Source of the DNA: Cyclobacterium salsum
GTDB lineage: Bacteria; Bacteroidota; Bacteroidia; Cytophagales; Cyclobacteriaceae
DNA: 64,000 nt
Direction: 5' to 3'
NCBI RefSeq assembly: GCF_010119245.1
Contig: NZ_WNKG01000013.1
Coordinates: forward strand, 1 to 64,000
The notes under the pieces were generated by a model. The model had not been told where the DNA came from and ran no database searches. It saw nothing but the letters and a program-made list of their open reading frames with translations. Below are positions 19,580 to 27,079 of this stretch, one piece after another. Numbering within the stretch: position 1 is the first letter of the stretch; every line of letters starts with the position of its first letter. The position numbers and the translations under genes were made by a program.

Positions 19580-21436
19580 ATGAAAATTAACATAAAAAGA
19601 TCTTCATTTTACCTGGGCCTGTTGGCATCAGGTATGATGCTAACGACGACAGGATGCGATGAATCCTGGCTGGAACCCAAACCGCTTTCTTTCTACGCGC
19701 CGGAAAACACCTTCAACGCCGCCAGTGGGCTCTGGGGTGCCCTGGTGGCTTGTGAGCGAAACATGCGCCACGAGTATACCGGTGATGGACCTCCTATATT
19801 AACCGAACATATATTCACTGAAGTGGCTATAGAAGGTACGACGGATAAATCCGGACCGGCGCAGGACATGAACCTGCTGATTACCCCTGATGCCAACCTG
19901 AACAGTACCAACACCAATAAAATTGGCTGGTATTGGTATGAAGGTTTTAAGGGTATCAAATATGCCAATACGGTGATCTCCCGAATCGATGATCCCACAG
20001 ACTACGAATCAGAAGCAGAGCGTAACCACATTCTCGGGACGGCTTACTTTCACCGGGCCTTGCGCTACTACCGGCTGACCAATCAATTCGGCGATGTTCC
20101 TTTAATTCTGGAGGAGATCCTCGAACCCAGACTTGATTTTTATTCCACGGACCGGGAAGTCATTCTCCGGAAGATGAAGGAAGACCTGGAATGGGCCGAA
20201 CCCTGGGTTCCGGAAGTAATGGACCGGGGACAGGTTCCTAAGGGTGCCATTCAACATCTGCTGACCAAAGTAAACCTTGCCCTGGGAGAATTTGATGATG
20301 CCATTGCTTCCGCCAGTCGCTTGATTGACGGAGGCACCCATGCCCTGATGACAGAAAGATTTGGTTCTACCGGTAACGATCCCGACAGAAACCTGATATG
20401 GGACTTGCACCGGCCTGAAAACAAATCATCAAATGCCAATACAGAGGCCATACTGATGGTAATGGACCGGTTGGATACGGATGGAAATTCCGGAGGGATG
20501 TCATCCATGCGCCAGGCTGTTCCCTTCTGGATCACCAATATTAATACGCCGAATGGAAACAGAGGAACCATTGATCAACCAGGCATCGACATCGACCATG
20601 TTACCAGATATGGAAGGGGAATTGGTCGTCTTAGAGGCACCTGGTACCACCAAAGCATGATCTGGGACGATGAAAATGACCTGCGGCATGCCCCCGGAAA
20701 TTGGATGGACATGACCGACCTGGTCTACAACAATCCCGATTTAATTGGGCTAGATGATGAATATTATGGTCAACCCCTTCAATTCCGAAATGATGAAGGA
20801 ACGGTATTGGTAGTCGACACCATCCGTAGCTGGTTCTCCTGGCCACACTATAAATTATATATACCTGATCCACAAAATATCAGGCCAAGTGGTGGTCACA
20901 GTGACTGGTACATATTCCGACTCGCAGAAACGTATCTTCTCCGGGCTGAAGCCCATGTATGGAAGGGGGATTTGGCCAATGCTGCAGCAGATGTAAATGC
21001 GGTTAGGACACGCGCCGAAGCCGCCCCGTATGGTCCTGAAGAGATGAACATAGGGACTATTCTCGATGAAAGAGCTAGAGAACTTTACTATGAAGAACCC
21101 AGAAAAACGGAACTGACCCGAATGGCTTTTATTTTTGCCAATACCGGTATTCAGGCTTACAATGGAAAAACCTATTCCATAGATAACTTCTCCGAAGAAA
21201 ATTTTCTGTATGACAGGATCATGGAATTTACGGATTATTACAACAAAGGTGTTTTTACGCGTCATGGTGATACCTATACCTATAGCCCTTACCATGTGCT
21301 ATGGCCGATTCCTGCCGATGCCATCAATACCAATACAAAAGGTATCATCAACCAAAATCAAGGCTATTCAGGCTTTGAAAACAATGTGCCCCCCTTAACT
21401 ACGGTGGATGGTAACCATACCAGCCCTATGGAATAA
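19580..21436 (+). CDS. RagB/SusD family nutrient-binding outer-membrane lipoprotein
   Basis: The lipoprotein signal of this SusD (MMLTTTGCDESWLEP) fits best with ATG 19580. A frame-compatible ATG at 19553 overlaps the SusC stop and would add nine residues before the signal. SusD-type features follow: AYFHRALRYYRLTNQFGDVP in the TPR region, HLLTKVNLALGEFDDAI, and the C-terminal IFRLAETYLLRAEAHVWKG followed by NEVRxRA-like VNAVRTRAEAAPYG. It would sit as a lid on the SusC barrel and bind the incoming glycan. It is co-transcribed with SusC and closed by a strong terminator 25 bp downstream. Confidence 0.92.
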   Translation: MKINIKRSSFYLGLLASGMMLTTTGCDESWLEPKPLSFYAPENTFNAASGLWGALVACERNMRHEYTGDGPPILTEHIFTEVAIEGTTDKSGPAQDMNLLITPDANLNSTNTNKIGWYWYEGFKGIKYANTVISRIDDPTDYESEAERNHILGTAYFHRALRYYRLTNQFGDVPLILEEILEPRLDFYSTDREVILRKMKEDLEWAEPWVPEVMDRGQVPKGAIQHLLTKVNLALGEFDDAIASASRLIDGGTHALMTERFGSTGNDPDRNLIWDLHRPENKSSNANTEAILMVMDRLDTDGNSGGMSSMRQAVPFWITNINTPNGNRGTIDQPGIDIDHVTRYGRGIGRLRGTWYHQSMIWDDENDLRHAPGNWMDMTDLVYNNPDLIGLDDEYYGQPLQFRNDEGTVLVVDTIRSWFSWPHYKLYIPDPQNIRPSGGHSDWYIFRLAETYLLRAEAHVWKGDLANAAADVNAVRTRAEAAPYGPEEMNIGTILDERARELYYEEPRKTELTRMAFIFANTGIQAYNGKTYSIDNFSEENFLYDRIMEFTDYYNKGVFTRHGDTYTYSPYHVLWPIPADAINTNTKGIINQNQGYSGFENNVPPLTTVDGNHTSPME

Positions 21437-21460
21437 AATCACCCCCTTTATCATTATAAA

Positions 21461-21490
21461 AGCCCGGAAATTTCTTCCGGGCTTTTTTTT
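21461..21490. terminator. Rho-independent terminator after SusD (convergent)
   Basis: A perfect 9-bp stem (AGCCCGGAA / TTCCGGGCT) with a five-base loop is followed by eight T residues on the plus strand. On the minus strand a shorter T run follows, so it may also end the convergent propeller gene, whose stop lies immediately next to it. Confidence 0.88.
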
Positions 21491-22816
21491 CTAGGTCCCG
21501 GAATTAGGCTTCACCGTTATCATAAACATTTGTCGGGTTCCATTTGCTGTCATACCAGGGACAAGGAGCCTGTTATTGCTTCGGTTCCACCGGGGCGCAG
21601 GATCGATGCGAATATCGCCACTATACGCCCCCTTGCTGATCCCCTCAGATCTGGCCCAGGCACCGTCACTGCGCCGTAACACAGTATAATAAGTAAGGGT
21701 ATCTTTTGAATAGCCGTTGACAAACCAATTGCCATCAGGTGAAAGCGAAATATCTCCTTCCGGATTAGGGAACAAGTTGGAATCACCCAGGTATCCGACA
21801 ATTTCCATTTTTTCCACGTCGTACATTACCTGTCTTTTCGTACCGGTCTCGTCCGGTGCACTTCCCATGAGTATCGTTCCCTCTCCCCATTCGGGATGTC
21901 CACCAATGAAAATGTCGTGGCGAGTCAACCCGGTCCCGTCTGCACGGATCGTGAACGGTACGTTGACACGCTCCCCTTCGTCTCTATTTCCACTCCAACC
22001 GGCACGAGCAAAGAAATAAATCAGTTCAGAATCCCTGTCCCAAAGGGTATGATTGATAAACAATCCGGTGTGTTGCAAGTCTGGTTGGGATTCTTTGATT
22101 TTTTGATCCAATTGAAAAAAGGAAACCAACAGTCGTTTTTCGCCGGTTGCGGCATTTACGATAAAAATACCGTCGTTTTTTGGTGCCAGGTCATCCTTTG
22201 ACCAATCCACTGCACCGGAATAACCAGTTACCCGACGCAGCCGGGACATCCTACCATAATTGAGCCCCAACCAGAACGAGCCGTCCGGTGCCACGCCGCC
22301 ATTTCCGATTGGCGTATCTTTGTACCGAAATTCCTGAACCCTTTTCTTTTCATCCAGGTCGTAAATCACCGTAAACACCTCACCCGTCGCCGTATCTTTG
22401 TCATTAAAAAAAAACTGACTTTCGGGATGATTCGGGTTCCAATAGAACATCGTCCCCTGCTGAGGATTCCAGGCATGGGTTTTGTCCAGGTAAATCAACT
22501 GGTCATTTGCCTGTCTGTCCCGTACAAAAATCGTTGCGGCTTCATCGGAATGGGGCATGCGGTGAATGGAATCGATTTCCATTCCGAGAACATACTGTTC
22601 CGAGGCATTCCAGGGGGTCGTCAGGCATTGCCCGATATAGCCAAAAAAATGATGTTTCGAACCGGAGGTGAGTTGGGTTACCTCCAACGTAAAACTTGTA
22701 GCAACCGGTTCTTTTTTCTGTTGGCAGGCCTGGAGAAGGAGAAGAAATATTCCGCTGGCAAACAAGCCAATACGTATTCGGTTCGGGTAAAACGCGGGTT
22801 CAGGATGTCTTTTCAT
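21491..22816 (-). CDS. Beta-propeller lipoprotein, possibly related to oligogalacturonate lyase-type propellers
   Basis: The start is placed at ATG 22816 because it begins a clear lipoprotein signal (GIFLLLLQAC, Cys31); the frame is open 30 codons further upstream without signal character. The mature protein opens with TLEVTQLTSGSKHHFFGY and has propeller-blade motifs such as GGVAPDGSFWLGLNYGR and ISLSPDGNWFVNGYSKD. His residues in FINHTLWDRDSELIYFF and FIGGHPEWGEGTILMGS lie roughly where PL22 oligogalacturonate lyases place metal-binding histidines, and the QLTSG opening is also like that family. Its neighbours are a hexuronate-type TRAP transporter and a SusC/SusD pair, so uronate-polymer degradation is plausible. 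Without a structural comparison it could equally be a non-catalytic propeller. Confidence 0.6.
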   Translation of the reverse strand: MKRHPEPAFYPNRIRIGLFASGIFLLLLQACQQKKEPVATSFTLEVTQLTSGSKHHFFGYIGQCLTTPWNASEQYVLGMEIDSIHRMPHSDEAATIFVRDRQANDQLIYLDKTHAWNPQQGTMFYWNPNHPESQFFFNDKDTATGEVFTVIYDLDEKKRVQEFRYKDTPIGNGGVAPDGSFWLGLNYGRMSRLRRVTGYSGAVDWSKDDLAPKNDGIFIVNAATGEKRLLVSFFQLDQKIKESQPDLQHTGLFINHTLWDRDSELIYFFARAGWSGNRDEGERVNVPFTIRADGTGLTRHDIFIGGHPEWGEGTILMGSAPDETGTKRQVMYDVEKMEIVGYLGDSNLFPNPEGDISLSPDGNWFVNGYSKDTLTYYTVLRRSDGAWARSEGISKGAYSGDIRIDPAPRWNRSNNRLLVPGMTANGTRQMFMITVKPNSGT

Positions 22817-23040
22817 GGTTATCTGGTTTTCCTTCCAATATCGGATTTTTTCAGAAAAAAAGGAAAAATCGGAAAAGGCGCATCCTTCCATTCTGCATGC
22901 GAACAATAACGATCGTTTCGCTGACGGTTCGACACCGATAGCCCTGGGTAAATGGTTGACATCGAAGAAAAAATTGGCCTTCCCTGTTCATTAACCAAAC
23001 CCCTCCAATCTTTATCAGGAAAGGACCTTTGATTCCGGAA

Positions 23041-23076
23041 ACAAAAAAACCGCTGGAAACAATGTTCGCAGCGGTT
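23041..23076 (-). terminator. Rho-independent terminator of the TRAP transporter operon
   Basis: An 8-bp stem (AACCGCTG / CAGCGGTT) with a 13-base loop lies 20 bp past the DctM stop. Read on the minus strand it is followed by a run of seven T residues. It separates the TRAP operon from the propeller lipoprotein gene. Confidence 0.75.
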
Positions 23077-23096
23077 TATGATGAATAAGGGTAAAA

Positions 23097-24395
23097 TTAT
23101 AATCCAAACAATCCCGGAAGCCAGAGTGTCAACTCCGGAATTAAGGTAATCACGATCAATCCCAGGATCATGGCCAGGAAAAACGGAAGTAAGGGCAAAA
23201 ATACCTTGGCAATGGTGGTTTTGGCTACTCCCACACCGATAAACAATACCGATCCTACCGGCGGGGTACAGATTCCAATACATAAATTCAGTACCATTAT
23301 GATTCCAAAATGGACCGGGTCAATACCTATGGTCACCACTGCCGGAAGGAAAATAGGCGTAAAAATCAATACAGCCGGCGTCATGTCCATGAATGTTCCT
23401 ACAAATAAGAGGATCAAATTAATCATGATCAAAATAACAAATTTGTTATCGCTAAGTGCCAGCAAGGATGAGCTTATAGATTGCGGTATGTTTTCGCTAG
23501 ACATCGCCCAGGACATGCTCATGGAGGTTGCGATAAGTAACATCACGATGGCCGTAGTTTCTGAAGATTTTAACAAAACTCCCGGTAGGTCTTTTACTTT
23601 GATCTCCCCATATATAAAGGAAAGCACCAAGGTATAGATTACCGCTATTGCCGAAGCTTCGGTAGCCGTAAACACCCCTATTACTATTCCTCCAATAACC
23701 ACCACCAATAACATCAAACTTGGAAACGCAGCCAAAAACTTGGTACCAAGCTCTTTTAAGGTAGTCACCTCTCCTGGCTTGAGATTGTGTTTTTTAATAA
23801 AAATAGCTGCCGTTATCATCAGAAACATTCCTACCAACAAGCCGGGAATGTATCCGGCTACGAAGAGTGCAGCTATCGAAACCCCCCCACTCGCCAGGGA
23901 ATATACGATGAGTACATTGGAAGGAGGAATAATTAATCCCGTCGTAGAGGATGTGATATTGACAGAAGCCCCGAGTTCTCTGGGATAGCCTTCCTTTTCC
24001 ATGCGAGGACCAAGAATACCACCGATGGCTGATGCGGCAGCGGCTGCGGAACCTGCAATGGCACCGAATAGCATGGCTGCAATTACATTTACATAGAGCA
24101 AGCCTCCCGGTAACCTCCCGGTCATGGCTTTTGCCAGATTAATCAGACGGTTGGCAATTCCGCCTTTGTTCATGATTTCTCCTGCCAGAATAAAAAACGG
24201 GATGGCTAATAAGGCGAAACTATCCAGTCCCACTCCCATCCGTTGGGCGATGGTGGTTGCTGAGGGAACCGTAGCAATGGTTACGGTAAGCGTGAGAAAA
24301 CTGGAAAATCCCAGTGCCCAGGCCACCGGCACTCCGATGCCCATAAGAATGATAAAACTGCTTACCAGAATGAGTATGCTTAAATATTCTTCCAT
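23097..24395 (-). CDS. TRAP transporter large permease subunit (DctM family)
   Basis: This 432-residue, very hydrophobic protein has roughly a dozen membrane segments. Family motifs include LLAIPFFILAGEIMNKGGIA near residue 60, SSTTGLIIPPSNVLIVYSLA near residue 150, and GTFMDMTPAVLIFTPIFLP with FGIIMVLNLCIGICTPPVG near the C-terminus. It forms the sodium-driven elevator subunit together with DctQ. The order DctP-DctQ-DctM on the minus strand, with gaps of 3 and 6 bp, indicates one transcript that ends at the hairpin just downstream. The gene set around it (KDG kinase, altronate and mannonate dehydratases) suggests a hexuronate or aldonate substrate. Confidence 0.93.
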   Translation of the reverse strand: MEEYLSILILVSSFIILMGIGVPVAWALGFSSFLTLTVTIATVPSATTIAQRMGVGLDSFALLAIPFFILAGEIMNKGGIANRLINLAKAMTGRLPGGLLYVNVIAAMLFGAIAGSAAAAASAIGGILGPRMEKEGYPRELGASVNITSSTTGLIIPPSNVLIVYSLASGGVSIAALFVAGYIPGLLVGMFLMITAAIFIKKHNLKPGEVTTLKELGTKFLAAFPSLMLLVVVIGGIVIGVFTATEASAIAVIYTLVLSFIYGEIKVKDLPGVLLKSSETTAIVMLLIATSMSMSWAMSSENIPQSISSSLLALSDNKFVILIMINLILLFVGTFMDMTPAVLIFTPIFLPAVVTIGIDPVHFGIIMVLNLCIGICTPPVGSVLFIGVGVAKTTIAKVFLPLLPFFLAMILGLIVITLIPELTLWLPGLFGL

Positions 24396-24401
24396 TTCGA
24401 T

Positions 24402-24887
24402 TTAATTTTGGGAGTCTTGTTTGAACAACAATGATTTCAGGTTTACAAACTGATAAAAAAGCACCAGCAAACCACTAAATGGTATCATCATATAGACATA
24501 AGCCAGCGGCAATTGTAAGGTAGCTGACTTTTGTTCCAGGGTATAAGTAATGTAAACCAGGTTAATTCCTCCTATTATCATCACAGGAATAACAAACAGC
24601 ACAATGACAATACTGATCACGGCCAGCAATTTCCTTTTTGCCTCACCTTTAAGTTTGGTGGGCAATATATCAATGGCCAGGTGATTGTCCTGACCGGCTA
24701 CATAGGCTGCTCCCAGCATGCCCAACCAGACCAGCAGGTATCTGGAAAGCTCATCCGTAAAAGAACTGGGAGCCTGAAGTACGTATCGGGAAAAAACCTG
24801 CCAACTTACATTAAGCACCATGAAAGCCATAATGATCATCAGCATGATTCCGATTACTTTATCCAATTGTAATTTTATAGCACGCAT
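24402..24887 (-). CDS. TRAP transporter small permease subunit (DctQ family)
   Basis: The 161-residue protein has four hydrophobic segments, about residues 12-30, 45-62, 85-107 and 128-148. Between them is the family motif FSRYVLQAPSSFTDELSRYL, with LLVWLGMLGAAYVAGQDNHL next to it. It forms the membrane scaffold that holds DctM. The ORF follows DctP by 3 bp and precedes DctM by 6 bp, and size and topology are normal for DctQ. Confidence 0.9.
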   Translation of the reverse strand: MRAIKLQLDKVIGIMLMIIMAFMVLNVSWQVFSRYVLQAPSSFTDELSRYLLVWLGMLGAAYVAGQDNHLAIDILPTKLKGEAKRKLLAVISIVIVLFVIPVMIIGGINLVYITYTLEQKSATLQLPLAYVYMMIPFSGLLVLFYQFVNLKSLLFKQDSQN

Positions 24888-24890
24888 AAC

Positions 24891-25886
24891 TTAATAATTT
24901 CTGATTTCCTCGACCAATGAATACATTTCAGGATTCTCGGTTTTCATCAATTCGTACACTTTTTCAGCCTCTTTTCTAAAAGGTTCCTTATCCGGATAGG
25001 TTATCTCAACCCCGGCTTCTTCCAGGATGCGCATGGATTCTGCCACCGATTCTTCCCAGAGTTTGAATTGGTAAACGGCAGACTCATCGGCAGCCTCCTG
25101 CAACCAAATCCTTTCCTCCTCAGATAAAATGTCCCAAACCTTCGTACTCACAATCATCATATCCGGAATGGCCGTATGTTCGTTCAGCGAATAATAGTTA
25201 CATACCTCATAGTGTCTTGAAGTAACCAGACTGGGAGGATTATTTTCTGCGCCATCCACGATTCCCTGTTGCAAGGCCGTATACAATTCACCGAAGGAAA
25301 CGGGCGTAGGGGATCCGCCAAAACTCTGTACCATATTGACGGCAGTAGGACTTTCCATTACACGGATTTTGAGCCCCTGGATATCTTCCGGCTTTTCTAC
25401 CGGGGTATTGATGGTGTAAAAACTTCTTTTGCCGGCATCGTAAAAACAAAGCCCCTTCAGCCAGTATTTTTCCCCGGCCGCCAGCAACTGCTCCCCAATG
25501 GGGCCTTCCAGAACCCTGGCCTGATGTTCATCGTCCCTGAACAAATAGGGCTGTCCCAGGATCTTTATTTCAGGAGCAAAGCCCTCCATGGCTGCGGTGG
25601 ATACCTTGGTCATGGACAAACTGCCGATTTGCAACAGCTCGACCAATTCCCTTTCCGTACCCAATTGCTGGTTAGGGTACACCTGTACGATCATTTTTCC
25701 ATCCGATTTTTCCTCGGCCTTTTCTGCCAGGTAAAGCATGGCTTCGTGAACCGGATGGCTGGTATCCAGCCCATGTCCCAATTTTAATATGCGGACACCT
25801 CCGGGTTTTGAACAACCGATCAAAATAGCCGCTATAAACAGCAGGCCCAGGTAATTTAGGGATCTAATCCGTGTGGTTTTAAACAT
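24891..25886 (-). CDS. TRAP transporter substrate-binding lipoprotein (DctP family)
   Basis: The chosen start ATG 25886 begins a lipoprotein signal with lipobox AILIGC; the frame stays open 28 codons further upstream but without signal character. DctP features are LKLGHGLDTSHPVHEAMLYL, QVYPNQQLGTERELVELLQI, and PTPVSFGELYTALQQGIVDG followed by AENNPPS. The Arg in ENIQGLKIRV-like DIQGLKIRVMESPTAVNMV is where the family binds the ligand carboxylate. Unlike proteobacterial DctP, which is soluble in the periplasm, this one should be tethered to the membrane. The neighbouring genes point to uronate binding. It is 64 bp downstream of kdgK and likely in the same transcript. Confidence 0.92.
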   Translation of the reverse strand: MFKTTRIRSLNYLGLLFIAAILIGCSKPGGVRILKLGHGLDTSHPVHEAMLYLAEKAEEKSDGKMIVQVYPNQQLGTERELVELLQIGSLSMTKVSTAAMEGFAPEIKILGQPYLFRDDEHQARVLEGPIGEQLLAAGEKYWLKGLCFYDAGKRSFYTINTPVEKPEDIQGLKIRVMESPTAVNMVQSFGGSPTPVSFGELYTALQQGIVDGAENNPPSLVTSRHYEVCNYYSLNEHTAIPDMMIVSTKVWDILSEEERIWLQEAADESAVYQFKLWEESVAESMRILEEAGVEITYPDKEPFRKEAEKVYELMKTENPEMYSLVEEIRNY

Positions 25887-25950
25887 GTGTACGATGGTAT
25901 TATTTTGGTTAATAGTAATTGACTCATCAAATAGTACGCTCTTTCGCAGA

Positions 25951-26946
25951 TCATCGAAGCAATCTGCCAATATTTTCTCCGGAAACCAACTGATTTACCT
26001 CCTCCACGGTAACAAAATTCGCATCTCCGGGCACAGAATGCTTTAAAACAGATGCCGCTACTGCAAACTCCAGGGCTTCTGGCTCGGTTTTATGTAACAA
26101 TCCATAAATTAATCCGGCCATAAAAGCATCCCCTCCTCCGATGCGGTCCACAATGGCCGGCATGTCGTATACCCTGGATCTAATCAGCTTTTCTCCATTC
26201 CATAATATCCCGCCCAACCGGTTATGCGAAGCGGAAACCGAATCCCGCTCCGTCGTGGATACCAGTTGGATGGAAGGACTTTGTGCTTTTGCTTTTTCAC
26301 AGGCCGCCACAAAATTACTTTCGTGAATGTCCATGCAATTTGCAAAATCCGATAATCCCGCGATAATAACCTGGCTGTAGGAAATCAACTCCGGCAGGAT
26401 ATCCAGCGGTTGCTTGCCGTATCGCCATAAATTTCTTCGGTAATTAATATCTCCACTTACCGTTACTCCGTATCTTTTTGCCGCTTTCAGCATCCGAAGA
26501 CAGAGGGAGGCGGCAGAAGCGGATAGGGCTGGGGTAATTCCTGACCAATGAAACCAATCCACGCCTTTAAACACCTGCTCCCAATCCAGGTCATGCCCGT
26601 CATAATGGGAAAAAACAGAATCAAACCGATCGTAAATGATTTTTGAAGATCGCTGCATGGCACCGTTTTCCAAAAAATACAAGCCCATCCTTCCCTCTCC
26701 GATGTGGATAAATGAGGTATCTATTCCACCTGTTTTGAGGTAACGAAGGGCGGCGCTACCCAGATCGTTGGACGGCAAGGCACTGATAAGGGCCACGTTC
26801 TGTTCCCAATAGGCCAGCGAAACGCCCACATTAGCTTCCGAACCACCCACCTCAGCATTGTAGTTGCCCGCCTGTATAAACCGTTCGTGCCCTGGCGTGG
26901 AAAGCCGCATCATTACCTCCCCTAATGTGAGTATTCGTTTACGCAT
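25951..26946 (-). CDS. kdgK: PfkB-family sugar kinase, probable 2-keto-3-deoxygluconate kinase
   Basis: PfkB signature 1 appears as AEVGGSEANVGVSLAYWEQN near residue 30 and signature 2 as VDRIGGGDAFMAGLIYGLL near residue 270, where the Asp of GGGDAF is the catalytic base. DINYRRNLW in the middle matches KDG kinases. The enzyme would phosphorylate 2-keto-3-deoxygluconate to KDPG with ATP. It is the first gene of the minus-strand arm that continues into the TRAP transporter and diverges from uxaA, sharing a ~130-bp regulatory region containing the perfect palindrome. Other PfkB substrates (fructose, ribose) are possible, but the flanking uronate genes make KDG much more likely. Confidence 0.88.
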   Translation of the reverse strand: MRKRILTLGEVMMRLSTPGHERFIQAGNYNAEVGGSEANVGVSLAYWEQNVALISALPSNDLGSAALRYLKTGGIDTSFIHIGEGRMGLYFLENGAMQRSSKIIYDRFDSVFSHYDGHDLDWEQVFKGVDWFHWSGITPALSASAASLCLRMLKAAKRYGVTVSGDINYRRNLWRYGKQPLDILPELISYSQVIIAGLSDFANCMDIHESNFVAACEKAKAQSPSIQLVSTTERDSVSASHNRLGGILWNGEKLIRSRVYDMPAIVDRIGGGDAFMAGLIYGLLHKTEPEALEFAVAASVLKHSVPGDANFVTVEEVNQLVSGENIGRLLR

Positions 26947-27044
26947 TCGTTTTTTTGATACCGGATGTTAAACTGTCAAATTTAACGGTGATTTAAAAAA
27001 AAAGAAGCCCTTCGGCTCTTTTCTTTTAATTTATTTCTAAATTG

Positions 27045-27058
27045 TGCAATCGATTGCT
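27045..27058. promoter_or_regulatory. Candidate operator in the kdgK/uxaA divergent region
   Basis: GCAATCGATTGC at 27046-27057 is a perfect 12-bp palindrome lying between the divergent uronate transcripts, 22 bp before the preferred uxaA start. Its core matches the site before the SusC gene. The shape suits a LacI-family repressor responding to a uronate intermediate. The regulator gene is not in this window. Confidence 0.6.
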
Positions 27059-27079
27059 CAAGATAATCAAATATTTGAA

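Noticed and set aside
26997-27025. Hairpin (AAGCCC-TTC-GGCT like) before uxaA considered as a terminator
   Set aside because: It lies between divergent genes where no transcript ends, and the stem has a mismatch and a wobble pair.
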